In this document: positions 26,898 to 38,094 of the stretch, one piece after another | Numbering within the stretch: position 1 is the stretch's first letter | How the letters are laid out: each line of letters opens with the position of its first letter | NCBI GenBank assembly: GCA_963832785.1 | Contig: CAWHVF010000002.1 | Span: 406,122-470,121, forward strand | DNA length: 64,000 bases | Origin: CAWBRT01 sp963832785 | Lineage (GTDB): Bacteria; Acidobacteriota; Terriglobia; Terriglobales; Acidobacteriaceae | Direction: 5' to 3' | Made by a program: the position numbers and the translations under genes | Notes under the pieces: generated by a model | Databases searched by the model: none | What the model saw: only the letters and a program-made list of their open reading frames with translations | Told to the model about the DNA's origin: nothing

Positions 26898-27176
26898 ATG
26901 AACAAGGCGGATCTGGTGGATAGGATCGCAGCCGCTACAGGAGTAAGCAAGACCCAAGCAACTGCTGCGATCGAGACCTTTATCAGCAGTGTGTTTTCGG
27001 CCCTGAAAAAGGCGGAACGGGTTACGTTGGTCGGCTTTGGGACGTTTTCCGTTTCACAACACCGCGCCAGAAATGGCCGCAATCCACAAACAGGAACACT
27101 CATCAAGATCGCCGCGCGGCGGGTAGCAAAGTTCACCCCCGGCGAGGAGTTGAAAAAGGCTGTAAACCGCAAGTGA
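26898..27176 (+). CDS. HU/IHF-family DNA-binding protein
   Basis: 92 residues starting MNKADLVDRIAAATGVSK, with ERVTLVGFGTFSVSQHRARNGRNPQTG supplying the beta-arm that intercalates at the proline of RNPQTG, and a KFTPGEELKKAVN C-terminal helix. It is a histone-like nucleoid protein that bends and compacts DNA. The ATG at 26898 has AGGAG upstream; an in-frame upstream extension is not plausible. HU versus IHF cannot be decided, but a homodimeric HU is most likely. Confidence 0.93.
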   Translation: MNKADLVDRIAAATGVSKTQATAAIETFISSVFSALKKAERVTLVGFGTFSVSQHRARNGRNPQTGTLIKIAARRVAKFTPGEELKKAVNRK

Positions 27177-27306
27177 CCACGCTGCCCGGGGTGCAAGCCA
27201 GAGCCCCGGGCGGTCATCCTGAGCGAAGCCGGGTCCTCAGCGAATAGTTATTTCATTCTCCGGGGGGTGGAGCGAAGGATGCTGGAAGCTGTCGGTTAAT
27301 GAAACA

Positions 27307-27332
27307 AAAGCGAGGGTCGAACCCTCGCTTTT
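27307..27332. terminator. Bidirectional intrinsic terminator between HU and ftsH
   Basis: AAAGCGAGGGT-TCGA-like loop-ACCCTCGCTTT stem followed by a T run on the plus strand and preceded by an A run, so it serves both the plus-strand HU gene and the minus-strand ftsH gene. A partial GTCATCCTGAGCGAAGC repeat lies at 27213-27230. Confidence 0.85.
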
Positions 27333-27359
27333 TACTCCTGAGTCCGTGTTTCTCTTAAG

Positions 27360-29273
<1,914 letters not shown>

Positions 29274-29558
29274 AGCCAGCTCCTCGATTGGGGGGAAAAG
29301 AACACCGCTGGTCCAGATTACGCCTCAGAGAGTTAGATGCTGCACCAATCCCCCCGACCCAGCTTTTTTGCCCTCCACCTACCCACGATTGTACTCGTTT
29401 TCCGCGACGAAAGTAGCTCCAGCTCTTGATACTCCACTGACCGGCTAAGTACAAATTCAGCGCCGGTGCAAAAAATATACCTTTGATGACACCTTAAGGT
29501 TTTTTTCGCAGCCTCTTCAGCCGGACCGCCGCAGCTTTGAATTCCCCGAGCCGCTATC

Positions 29559-30128
29559 TCAAAGGCTGGGAGTAGGCGGCGGCTGTCCCTCCAGAATGGC
29601 CAGGTAGGGAAGATTGCGCCCGAAGTCGGCGGTGCCCAGGCCATAGCCCACCACGTAGCTGTCATCGAGCAGGAACCCGAAATAGTCGGCGCGCAGCAGC
29701 ACGCGGCGATCGGTGCTGCGATCGACGAAGGTGGCTACGCGCACCGAAGTGGCGCCGCGAGAGGTCAGATGCCGGATCAGGAACTCGGTGGTGATGCCGG
29801 TCTGGACCACCCCTTGCACCAGCAGAACGTGCTGATTGGTAACCTCCAGTTCCGGACGAAAGAAGATTTCCAGTGAGGATCCGCCCTCCCGGGCATGCTG
29901 GGTGACGTATGGCTTCAGGAACTGGCAAACGACCTGTCCCTCGAGGGCGCGGACCAGGTCCGACATGAACATGAAACCGTCTTCCAGTACCCCGACTGTG
30001 TATATGAGTTGGCCGCTAAAATCATCGGAAATCTGCCGCGCCAGCTCCAGTACCCGCTTATGAATCTGCTCCGCCGAGGCCAGCACCCTCAGCCGATAGC
30101 TAGTGTGATTGTGTACGAGTTCCGGCAT
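29559..30128 (-). CDS. hpt: Hypoxanthine-phosphoribosyltransferase-like protein with altered PRPP loop
   Basis: 189 residues from ATG at 30128; it overlaps the end of tilS. The type I phosphoribosyltransferase fold is clear: ISDDFSGQLIYTVGVLEDGFMFMSDLVRAL then VDRSTDRRVLLRADYFGFLLDDSYVVGYGLG. In normal HPRT the PRPP loop reads VEDIIDTG/SxT with acidic residues; here it reads VLLVQGVVQTGIT, so E, D and the catalytic D become Q, G and Q. Either this lineage has a variant active site, or the protein has lost catalysis. Position after tilS still supports an hpt origin. Confidence 0.75.
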   Translation of the reverse strand: MPELVHNHTSYRLRVLASAEQIHKRVLELARQISDDFSGQLIYTVGVLEDGFMFMSDLVRALEGQVVCQFLKPYVTQHAREGGSSLEIFFRPELEVTNQHVLLVQGVVQTGITTEFLIRHLTSRGATSVRVATFVDRSTDRRVLLRADYFGFLLDDSYVVGYGLGTADFGRNLPYLAILEGQPPPTPSL

Positions 30129-31692
30129 CCCTGATCTCCGTGTGCTCGGATTCCCCACCCGGCCCAGTCTGTTCCCTTGGTGAGGTTGAGCAGGCTCCTG
30201 GCGCTTTGGGCTGCTCCGGATGCGACCAGCCGCGAGCGTCCGAGCCGGCAGTAGAGCTTTCTTCCCGTTCCCCGGCAAACGCCTTATCCGCCCTGGCGGG
30301 GGATGACAGAGTGACGCTCTCGAGGCGAACAGCAACTCCCGTATTTTGTTTGAATTCGAAGTCTAAAGCAATCGGCATTCCCTGCGCCCAGACCAATTGG
30401 TCATTACGGAAGGCCAGGGGCCACAGCGTGCGCTTCTCCGGTGGAATTCGATACTGCTGAAAATAGACCTTCAGTTTCTGCTCGTGCTCTTTGCCCCGGG
30501 GCAGATAGCGGTCTCCCGGCCGCCAATTCCGCACCGTCAGCTCGGGGCCCAGGCGCTGCGCATCGGCGAGTCCGGCTGTGTCGGGCTCTCGCGACGCCTC
30601 CACGAGCCGTGCGCGGACCAGGCAGCCCGCCTCAGGAACGGCAACCTCGCCCGGAACGCCCAGGCGGTATTCATATCCGCCAGCAATTGGCTCGCCGGGG
30701 CTGCGGCCAATGCGCAAAACCAAGCTGTCGCCGATGCGCTGCTGGCGCGCCTCCCAGCCGGCCAGCAAGGAGCAGCGGGCGCCGCTCCTGGCCGCCAGCA
30801 AGCGGCGCAACCGTTCCACTTCATCGAAGCCAAGCCTCAAACGGAGGCGCTCGCCGGCCAGGCGCAGAAGCCTTCGCTGCAACGCAACCGGCAAAGCGGC
30901 GGCGCGGTGGCAATCCACTTCGACGGCTTCCTCCCCGGCCGGGTGAAGCACTCCCGGCGGCAGTTCGGCCACGATATTAGCCCAGTAGCTCTCTTCCGCC
31001 TGTGCCAGTTCGGCCATCTGCGCCAAAGTGGCGGCAACGCCGGGATTAAATTCGTCCTGCAATTGCGCAAGCAGCTTGCGCACGCGGTTGCGGGTAAAGC
31101 GCAGATCGCGGTTGGAGGCGTCCTCGCGCCAGCTCTGCGAATGCGCGCGCAGATAAGCTTCGATCTGGCGACGCGTGACCGCCAGCAGCGGCCGCACCAC
31201 CCAGGGACGGCCGTCTTCCGTGTTCAGCCGATCGTGAATTCCGCCCAGCCCGCGCAGCCAGCTTCCGCGCAGCACCTTCAGCAGAACGGTCTCCGCCTGA
31301 TCGTCGAGGGTGTGGCCCGTTGCCACCTTGTCGGCGCGGTTCTGGTCGATGAGCTGGCGAAAGAACCCGTAGCGCAGTTCGCGCCCGGCGGCTTCAAGGG
31401 TGAGCTTCCGTTCAGCCGCGTGGGCGCGGACGTCGCGCGCGGCGAGATAGAACTCCAGTCCGTGGCTGGCGGCCAGCTCCGCCACGAAGCGCGCGTCTTC
31501 CTCCGCCGCCGGCCCGCGCAGTTGGTGATTGAGATGGGCGACCGAGAGCACGATCCCCAGCTCGTCCCGCAGCTCCAACAGCACGCGCAACAGAGCGACG
31601 GAATCCGCCCCGCCGGAGACGGCCACCAGCACGCGCTCGCCGGCGCGAATTAACTCGCGCTCGCGAATATAGGCTCGAACCGTCTTGAGCAC
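30100..31692 (-). CDS. tilS: tRNA(Ile)-lysidine synthetase
   Basis: Converts C34 of the CAU anticodon of minor tRNA-Ile to lysidine, essential for AUA decoding. The PP-loop SGGADSVALLRVL is near residue 25, with HLNHQLRG, GHTLDDQAETVLL and SNRDLRFTRNRVR further on and the C-terminal TilS domain containing RNWRPGDRYLP. The last ~60 residues (from SSPARADKAFAGE) are low-complexity, beyond the normal end. Their DNA (30270-30302, read from the plus strand) starts with CCCCGGCAAACGC, the left arm of the 33-bp hairpin family, so the tail seems to come from repeat insertion. Confidence 0.95.
   Translation of the reverse strand: MLKTVRAYIRERELIRAGERVLVAVSGGADSVALLRVLLELRDELGIVLSVAHLNHQLRGPAAEEDARFVAELAASHGLEFYLAARDVRAHAAERKLTLEAAGRELRYGFFRQLIDQNRADKVATGHTLDDQAETVLLKVLRGSWLRGLGGIHDRLNTEDGRPWVVRPLLAVTRRQIEAYLRAHSQSWREDASNRDLRFTRNRVRKLLAQLQDEFNPGVAATLAQMAELAQAEESYWANIVAELPPGVLHPAGEEAVEVDCHRAAALPVALQRRLLRLAGERLRLRLGFDEVERLRRLLAARSGARCSLLAGWEARQQRIGDSLVLRIGRSPGEPIAGGYEYRLGVPGEVAVPEAGCLVRARLVEASREPDTAGLADAQRLGPELTVRNWRPGDRYLPRGKEHEQKLKVYFQQYRIPPEKRTLWPLAFRNDQLVWAQGMPIALDFEFKQNTGVAVRLESVTLSSPARADKAFAGEREESSTAGSDARGWSHPEQPKAPGACSTSPREQTGPGGESEHTEIRDAGTRTQSH
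30270..30302 (+). repeat. 33-bp hairpin repeat, copy H (within the tilS 3' extension)
   Basis: The left arm CCCCGGCAAACGC equals that of copy C exactly; the right arm GCCCTGGCGGGGG keeps 9 of 13 positions and is followed by ATGACAG, as near the end of the element at 52377-52569. Confidence 0.6.
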
Positions 31693-31853
31693 GCACCAAT
31701 GTTACCCGAAAGGCGAACCTGGTGTGCCGGGAGCACTGGCCGGACCGAGTGCCGCGTCCTATGCGGCCACAGAGCCCACCCTAGCACCGAACCACCCGGC
31801 GCGAGGGTGGTGCACCTTCGCCCCAGCGCCTGCTCAGGAGATAAAATCAATGT

Positions 31854-32162
31854 ATGTCGCTGGAAGTTGAAAACCGCGCCAGGCCGCCGCTGCGTACCCG
31901 GGCTCCGTGGTACGTGCGGTTTATCATGATCAGCTTTCGCACGCTGCTGTTGACGCTTTTATTCGCCATGCTGGGCATGGCGCTGGGCCTGCTGACCGGA
32001 ATAATCGCCACCGTGGTCATGGCCGGCGTTCACCATGTACAGCCTGACATGACCGTCGCCTACCGGCACGTGGCCATTCCGGCGGCCCTGGCGAGCGGCG
32101 CCGGCGCCTTCCTTTGGAACGTGGCACGCGCCGTGAAGGATGCGGTGAGCGGGCGAACATGA
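31854..32162 (+). CDS. Small membrane protein, function unknown
   Basis: 102 residues. Two hydrophobic helices (TLLLTLLFAMLGMALGLLTGIIATVVMAGV and AIPAALASGAGAFLWNV) and an Arg-rich N-terminus suggest an inner-membrane protein with both ends in the cytoplasm. No family recognised. It diverges from tilS. The 330-bp gap after it (32163-32494) has an AT-rich patch (TATATATCTATA near 32220) and nothing I can call. Confidence 0.6.
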   Translation: MSLEVENRARPPLRTRAPWYVRFIMISFRTLLLTLLFAMLGMALGLLTGIIATVVMAGVHHVQPDMTVAYRHVAIPAALASGAGAFLWNVARAVKDAVSGRT

Positions 32163-32494
32163 GCGCCCACGGGAAAATTCACCCCGGACCAATTTCCGTC
32201 CAATCAAAATAAGACGTACTTATATATCTATAAGCTGATTTGGGGCGTCGGCGAGGACTCGATCGCTGGGTCGCGGCTCGCCGAACAGCGCGGCGTATAG
32301 AAAGAGGCCAATTGCTATCCTGAGCGCGGGTGTTCGTCTCACCCTGCCGTTCTGTCCGCCCATGTACCACCGCCGCTTTGTTCTGCACTTTCGTCATGTA
32401 TCCGAAGGCTCTGCGGGAAGTAGACGATAAGAAGGTCAATTTTGACTAGCCGGTTCGCGAATGACCGGCAAACCCGTCAGGCATTCGCTGCAAT

Positions 32495-33202
32495 ATGACT
32501 ATTCAGTCGTCCACCGTCCGCAATATCGTGCTTTGCGTTGATGACGAGCAAGCTGTTCTTAGCCTGCTTCAATCCGCTCTGATGGTGAAGGGCTATGCGG
32601 TGCTGGTCGCCAGTGATGGCCCCAAAGCCCTGAAGCTGATGTCGGGACGCCGGGTGGATGCGATTGTTCTGGATTACTTCATGCCGGGTATGAACGGCGG
32701 ACAAGTTGCCGTAGAAATGAAGCGGATGCGGCCGGACACCCCGATTATCCTGTTCTCAGGGTCGTGTGATATTCCCTCCAGCGCACTGAAACATGTCGAT
32801 GCATTCGTTGAAAAAGAAAAGGGCGTTCATAGTTTGCTTTCCGTTCTTCGACAACTGCTGGAATCGCCCCTGAAAAACCAGCAGGCTGTCCGCAAGTTTC
32901 CCCGATTTTCCGTGCAGGTGCCGATTGTGGTGACCGTGATGCGCTCGGGGAAATCGAGTGCTTTCCAAGGACTTTCCTGCAGCGTTGGCGAAGGCGGTCT
33001 GGGGGGGCGGATCAGTGGAAACTTGATTCCCGGCGAGTACGTACGGATTCGGATCTCTGATAAACGGCTGGAGACGGCACTGGAGCCGCATGCCCAGGTT
33101 CGTTACCGCAAAAATGAAATTTACGGGTTTGCCTTTCTGGAGGGAAGCATCCTGGAACGCGCCACCGTGCAACGGCTTTGCGGGCAACTGGCATCCGCCT
33201 GA
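32495..33202 (+). CDS. REC-PilZ response regulator
   Basis: N-terminal receiver domain (residues 8-125) with acidic pocket CVDDE, phospho-acceptor in AIVLDYFMPGMNG and the threonine/serine site IILFSGS; the switch lysine appears as FVEKEKG. After a linker comes a PilZ domain (from RKFPRFSVQVPIVV) with the R-x3-R-like entry and a variant D/N-x-S-x2-G (SVGEGGLGG). PilZ domains bind c-di-GMP, so this could link phosphorylation to c-di-GMP; the variant motif makes binding uncertain. A diguanylate cyclase is encoded at 56371. No kinase adjacent. Confidence 0.8.
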   Translation: MTIQSSTVRNIVLCVDDEQAVLSLLQSALMVKGYAVLVASDGPKALKLMSGRRVDAIVLDYFMPGMNGGQVAVEMKRMRPDTPIILFSGSCDIPSSALKHVDAFVEKEKGVHSLLSVLRQLLESPLKNQQAVRKFPRFSVQVPIVVTVMRSGKSSAFQGLSCSVGEGGLGGRISGNLIPGEYVRIRISDKRLETALEPHAQVRYRKNEIYGFAFLEGSILERATVQRLCGQLASA

Positions 33203-33410
33203 CAGGCGTGCCATGATCCCAGATATTCTCTGACCCATCAGCCAACGTGCGCCGCGCCTGTTTGGGCCGCTACCTGCGCCCTTTATTATTGGAAATTGAT
33301 GTGTATAGCTATCCCCTGCCGGCATTTGCTTCTCCCTGCCGCAATCTTTAAACTCGATCTATTCAGCAAAATTTCTTGGACTGCGTATTGTAGACGCGGC
33401 CGGAGTTCTC

Positions 33411-35384
33411 ATGTCCCAGATCAAAGTTCAGCTACCTGATGGCAGTGTTCAGCAAGTTTCTCCCGGAACCACCCCGCTTGAGATTGCCCGTTCCATTTCG
33501 CCGCGGCTGGCCGATGCTGCCCTGGCCGCCAAGGTGATGCCGCTCGGCTCCAAAGACGGCGATGGCGAGCTCACCGATCTCACCAAGCCGCTGGAGCGCG
33601 ATGCCAGCCTGCGCATTCTTACCGACCGCGATCCCGAGGCGCTGCCGGTCTATCGCCACTCGTCTGCGCATCTGATGGCCGCCGCCGTGCTCGAGCTGTT
33701 CCCTGAGACCAAGCTCGGCCACGGACCGGCCACCGAGAGCGGCTTTTTCTACGACTTCTACCGGCCCACGCCGTTTACCCCCGAGGACCTGGAGAAGATT
33801 GAGAAGAAGATGCAGGAGATCGTCGAGCGCGACGAACCCTACGCGCGCGAGTTCCTGCCGCGCCAGCAAGGGCTGGAGCGCTTCCGCGCCGAGGGCGACT
33901 TCATGAAGTGCCACTTCATCGAGGAGTTCACCCGGCCCGACGAAAAAATCTCGCTCTACAAGACCGGTAATTTCGTCGACTTCTGTCGCGGCCCGCACAT
34001 TCCCTCGACCGGCAAGATCAAGGCCTTCAAGCTGCTCAACATAGCCGGCGCCTACTGGCTGGGCAAGGAGGAGAACCCGCAACTGCAGCGCATCTACGGC
34101 ATCTCGTTCTTCAGCAAGAAGGAGCTGGACGAGTACCTGCACAAAATCGAGGAGGCCAAGCGGCGCGACCATCGCCTGCTGGGCCAGCAGCTCGACCTGT
34201 TTTCCATCCAGGAGCTGGCCGGGCCGGGACTCATCTTCTGGCATCCCAAGGGCGGCCTCATCCGCAAGGAGATGGAAGACTGGATGCGCGAGGAGTATCT
34301 CAAGCGCGGCTACGACCTGGTCTATACCCCGCACGTGGCGCGGCGCCAGCTCTGGCAAACCTCCGGGCATGAAGGCTTCTACGCCGAGAACATGTTCACT
34401 CCCATGGAACTGGACGACGCCGAATACCGCATGAAGCCCATGAACTGCCCGTTCCACATCCTGATTTACAAGGACAAGCTGCGCTCTTATCGCGATCTGC
34501 CGGTGCGCTACGGCGAACTGGGCACCGTCTACCGCTACGAGCGCTCCGGGGTGATGCACGGGCTGATGCGGGTGCGCGGTTTCACCCAGGACGACGCCCA
34601 CATCTTCTGCACCACCGAGCAGATCGAAGACGAAATCATAGGCTGCATCGATTTTGCCAAGGCGGTGCTCGACGCCTTCGGATTCACCGAGTTCCAGGTC
34701 GAGCTTTCCGGCTGGGACCCCAACGACCGCGCCCACTACGTGGGCAGCGAGGAGCAGTGGAACCTGGCGCAGAACTCGCTCCGCAACGTGCTCCAGCGCA
34801 AGGGCATTCCTTACAAATTCATCCTTGGCGAAGCCGCCTTCTACGGGCCCAAGATCGATATCAAACTGGTCGACGCCCTGGGCCGGCTGTGGCAGGCCAC
34901 CACCGTGCAGTTCGACTTCAACCTGCCGCAGCGCTTCGGGCTGGAATACGTGGGCGAAGACGGCCAGCGCCACCAGCCGGTGATGGTGCATCGCGCCCTG
35001 TTCGGCTCGACCGAGCGCTTCTTCGGAGTGCTGATCGAGCACTATGCCGGCGCTTTTCCGCTGTGGCTCTCGCCGGTGCAGGTGGCGCTGGTGCCCATCG
35101 CCGAGCGCCACGTCGACTACGCCAACCAGGTGGCCGCCGAGTTGAAGGCCATCGGCGCCCGCGTCGAGATCGATGCCCGCAACGAGAAGATGAACGCCAA
35201 AATCCGCGAGCACGCCCTGCAGAAGGTCCCGTTCATTTTGGTGATGGGCGACAAGGAGCAGCAGAGCGGCCAAGTCAACGTGCGCGTCCGCGGCCAGGAC
35301 AAGGCTGAAGGATCGGTGCCCATCGCCGACTTCGTCAGCCGGGTAAAGCGGCTGAAGGAGACGCGAAGCGCGAAGCTGGAGTAA
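33411..35384 (+). CDS. thrS: Threonyl-tRNA synthetase
   Basis: 657 residues with TGS domain (IKVQLPDGSVQQVSPGTTPLEIA), editing domain with the H-x3-H pair (YRHSSAHLMAAAV) and FCRGPHIPSTG, catalytic motifs MKPMNCPFHILIYK, RVRGFTQDDAHIFC and VMVHRALFGSTERFFGVLIEHYAG, and the anticodon domain. Full length and intact. Cytoplasmic. It is transcribed alone; no infC follows. An inverted repeat begins three bases after the stop. Confidence 0.97.
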   Translation: MSQIKVQLPDGSVQQVSPGTTPLEIARSISPRLADAALAAKVMPLGSKDGDGELTDLTKPLERDASLRILTDRDPEALPVYRHSSAHLMAAAVLELFPETKLGHGPATESGFFYDFYRPTPFTPEDLEKIEKKMQEIVERDEPYAREFLPRQQGLERFRAEGDFMKCHFIEEFTRPDEKISLYKTGNFVDFCRGPHIPSTGKIKAFKLLNIAGAYWLGKEENPQLQRIYGISFFSKKELDEYLHKIEEAKRRDHRLLGQQLDLFSIQELAGPGLIFWHPKGGLIRKEMEDWMREEYLKRGYDLVYTPHVARRQLWQTSGHEGFYAENMFTPMELDDAEYRMKPMNCPFHILIYKDKLRSYRDLPVRYGELGTVYRYERSGVMHGLMRVRGFTQDDAHIFCTTEQIEDEIIGCIDFAKAVLDAFGFTEFQVELSGWDPNDRAHYVGSEEQWNLAQNSLRNVLQRKGIPYKFILGEAAFYGPKIDIKLVDALGRLWQATTVQFDFNLPQRFGLEYVGEDGQRHQPVMVHRALFGSTERFFGVLIEHYAGAFPLWLSPVQVALVPIAERHVDYANQVAAELKAIGARVEIDARNEKMNAKIREHALQKVPFILVMGDKEQQSGQVNVRVRGQDKAEGSVPIADFVSRVKRLKETRSAKLE

Positions 35385-35386
35385 CA

Positions 35387-35480
35387 CATTTGAGATTTTT
35401 GATTTCTGATTTTAGATTTTAGATTGAAAGACGGAAGCACAGTTTCCTGCTGTTCAATCTGAAATCAAAAATCTTAAATG
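35387..35480. repeat. AT-rich long inverted repeat between convergent thrS and kinase-like gene
   Basis: CATTTGAGATTTTTGATTTC (from 35387) pairs with GAAATCAAAAATCTTAAATG (to 35480) with few mismatches, and an inner ATTGAA/TTCAAT pair tightens the loop. It fills the whole 97-bp gap between two convergent genes and may act as a terminator. Composition is far from the genome average. Confidence 0.75.
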
Positions 35481-35481
35481 A

Positions 35482-35922
35482 TTACAGCTTGGGAAGGATT
35501 TCCTTCAGCGCCCAGTCAATCCGCTGCACTGACTCGTCAATGGCTGTTACGACATTCTTGTCCTGGGGGACATGGGCGGAAAGCATTATGGTGTGGATGG
35601 CGTTGCGGACATGGTGATTCATCTCCGCGATGATTTCCAGCCGCTGGCGGATGGCCAGGCGCCGCTGTCGTTCGTACCACAACATGCGATAGAAGAGTAA
35701 GCCGGCGACCAGCGCGGCCAAGACTGCCGAGCCGTCAATGTTGCTCAGGAAAGAGCGCGAGCGCTGCTCCAGCAGGAAATCGAGGCCGGTGGCAGCTACC
35801 AGGACAACGATTGAGACCGTAAAAGCCAGTACCCACGCCGGCACGCGACTGGCCAGGCGCAACGGGAAGGCGAGGCCAGTCTGCTGCTTCGGAGCAGACG
35901 GCGGAACTAGACGAGAGTACAT
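35482..35922 (-). CDS. Membrane protein with a histidine-kinase-like DHp helix, no ATPase domain
   Basis: 146 residues from ATG at 35922. Two membrane helices (VPAWVLAFTVSIVVLVAATGL and SAVLAALVAGLLFYRMLWY) are followed by RQRLEIIAEMNHHVRNAIHTI, which looks like the H-box of a sensor kinase. The protein ends about 40 residues later with no HATPase_c domain, so by itself it cannot phosphorylate. It could be a truncated kinase, a phosphatase-type partner, or a dimerisation module. Start at 35976 is possible but adds an unlikely N-terminus. Confidence 0.6.
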   Translation of the reverse strand: MYSRLVPPSAPKQQTGLAFPLRLASRVPAWVLAFTVSIVVLVAATGLDFLLEQRSRSFLSNIDGSAVLAALVAGLLFYRMLWYERQRRLAIRQRLEIIAEMNHHVRNAIHTIMLSAHVPQDKNVVTAIDESVQRIDWALKEILPKL

Positions 35923-36100
35923 GGCGTGACACTCACCCCAGCCAGTGACGCATAATCTCTGCCTGCGCGCTGGCAATGTCTGTGATCAAAATCACCAGCT
36001 TGTGTTCAAAGCAGCCAGCGCCAATTTTCATCTCGCATTGCGAGCAACCAGCCGCACTCGTCCCCGGTTCTTATGGCCAGGCTCTTAAGAGGAGGCCAGA

Positions 36101-36448
36101 ATGAGCGCGCCCGCCGGCAATACCAGCCGCGATCCGATCGTCGTCGCCTCAGCCACCCACACGTGCATCCTCGAAAACGAGCAGGTGCGCCTGATAGATG
36201 TTCGCGTGCAACCGGGCCAGACGGTCCCTATGCATGCGCACAACACAAATTACCTGGTATACGCTCTGACCCCGGCCAAAATCCGGTTCAGCTATCCCGA
36301 CGGCACTTCGAAGGTGATTGAGGCTCCAGCCGGCGCGGTTGCCTGGAGAGGCCCGGAGACGCATTCCGCCGAGAACGTGGGTGCGGAGGAATACCACGTG
36401 CTCAACCTTGAGCTCAAAGAGCAGGGCGAGAAGCAGCGCGCGGCTTGA
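36101..36448 (+). CDS. Small cupin-domain protein
   Basis: 115 residues. A single cupin barrel with metal-site-like residues MHAHNTNYLVYAL (first motif G(X)5HXH(X)3-4E-like, with the glutamate replaced) and a weaker second motif AGAVAWRGPETHSAENVG. Function unknown; small cupins may bind metals or ligands or act as isomerases. AGGAGG-type ribosome site upstream (AAGAGGAGGCCAG). A partial GATCCTTCGCTTCGCTCAGGATGAC repeat follows at 36470-36494. Confidence 0.75.
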   Translation: MSAPAGNTSRDPIVVASATHTCILENEQVRLIDVRVQPGQTVPMHAHNTNYLVYALTPAKIRFSYPDGTSKVIEAPAGAVAWRGPETHSAENVGAEEYHVLNLELKEQGEKQRAA

Positions 36449-36555
36449 GGTCGCATTTCAGTAAACTGCAGATCCTTCGCTTCGCTCAGGATGACACTGG
36501 ATGGAGAATGGTTTCCAGAGCAACCTGTTGATACACCACGCCTAACAATCCCTGT

Positions 36556-37954
36556 TTACCCGTACCGCCGAAAGCCGGCGCGCCGCATTCCGCGCTGTGC
36601 CTCCGGGCTCTTCATGAAGGTTTCCCAGACGAAGCCGGTACGCAGGTTCTCGGCCATCAGCATGGTGATTCCCGTATCGATTCCGACCACGTCGCTGTCG
36701 TACCAGTTAGTCAGCGGGTTGAAGGCATTTACGAAGCCGTAGCGTCCCCAAGCCTGGGCGTAACGCGTCCTGATGGTGCGGAGCACGCGCAGGGTGGGTT
36801 GCGGCAGAAAAGGCAACGAGCCCCCGGCGGCGCTGGGGACTACCGTGCCGTCGATCGGCCCGATGGCGGGCGGACCACCCCAAATGACGTAGCCCTTCGC
36901 CGAATCGGAAGCGGTTATGCCCCAAAGATCGTCGCTGTAGTCGGGAAACTGCCGCCCCAATTCGATGCAGAAGCGGCGATGAACCTCGGTGGCGATGGCC
37001 GAGTTGTGGAAGTAATCGGCGTAGCGGTCGCGCTTGCCGCGAAAATCGAACCAGGCCTGCGAGTACTGGTGCACGAACAGCGGCGCGAACGAGCCAATGT
37101 AACGCAGCCCGTCATACTCGAATAAGGTCCGTTTCCAGGCGTTCCAGGTTTCCGCGCGCAACGGGTACGAGGCTGACCCCAGGCCCAGCAGATACATCAT
37201 CATCAACTCGCTGTAGTAATCCCAGCGATAGGGCAGAAAACCAACCTCCGGAGTCCAGCCATGCGGCAGCAGCGAGGTGTCTTCCGAGAGCCACTTCCAG
37301 TCAACCCGGTTGAAGATGCGGTTGGCCAGGCGAGTGATCGCGGCCAGACGGAAATGCTCCCGCACGGTGAGCACTCCGCACAGCAGCAAGGCCGTGTCCA
37401 CAGAGGAGACCTCCGAATCCCAGGTTCTTTCTCCCGAGTTGAGGTTGGCAAAGTGGTAGAAGAAGCCGCGATGGCTGGGAAGCCGGCTACTGATAAATTG
37501 CAGGGCGGCCAGGGTGCGCTGGCGCGCTTCGCGCCGGGCGATGTAACCGCGTTTCTCGCCAATGCAAAGCGCTGTCAGGCCGAATCCGGTGGCGGCGATG
37601 CTGGCCACATCGGCATTTTTTCCCGGGGCGCGCAGGTTGCAGCGATCTCTTACCAGGCCGGTGGTTGGATTGGCTTGTTCCAGGAAGTACAGGAAATTGG
37701 CGTGCTCCAGCTCCTCCAGCAGAGCATCATCTTCCGGCGGCAGGGCGTTGGCAGGCGGCGCGCCGGCTCTGCCGGCCACGGTTGCGGCACTGGCTGGTGC
37801 GGCCGAAGGCGCGAAACCAGGCTGGGGTGGCGGCGCGCAAAACCGGACCTCCCACGGCGCCAAGGCCGGCAAGACCCGCGAGCTTGCGCAGGAACTCCCG
37901 GCGCGAAAGCCTGGACCGGCTCCCGCTTTCGTGCGGAGCAGCGTCCTTTCCCAT
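36556..37954 (-). CDS. GH144/glycoamylase-type glycoside hydrolase (copy 1) with frameshift after the Tat signal
   Basis: The catalytic (alpha/alpha)6 domain (PF10091 'Glycoamylase', the domain of GH144 endo-beta-1,2-glucanases) is intact in one frame: LLEELEHANFLYFLEQANPTTGLVRDR, SIAATGFGLTALCIGEKRGY, SDSAKGYVIWGGPPAIGPIDGTVVPSAAGGS and FNPLTNWYDSDVVGID. A twin-arginine signal (SRREFLRKLAGLAGLGAVGG) lies just upstream in a frame shifted by one base, from ATG at 37954. The sister gene at 45959 carries both in one frame, so I read this as one gene with a 1-nt indel around 37800-37860. Without correction the protein would start at 37872 and lack a signal. Probably cleaves beta-1,2-glucan outside the cytoplasm. 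Confidence 0.75.
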
Positions 37955-38094
37955 CTCTCGATTTAGATGACCTCGGAAAGCTGGCGATTCTCCACCGCAA
38001 ACAGCAGCCCGCCTTCTCTGACACGCTAGACAGCCGTATGCATCTCTTCAATTATTGGAATCCGGAATTTATCGAGATTCCTGGAAGCCGAATT

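Noticed and set aside
37261..38037. Plus-strand reading frame upstream of the membrane-anchored protein
   Set aside because: It is antisense to the GH144-type gene, whose protein has clear family motifs; only the part from 38095 makes sense on the plus strand.
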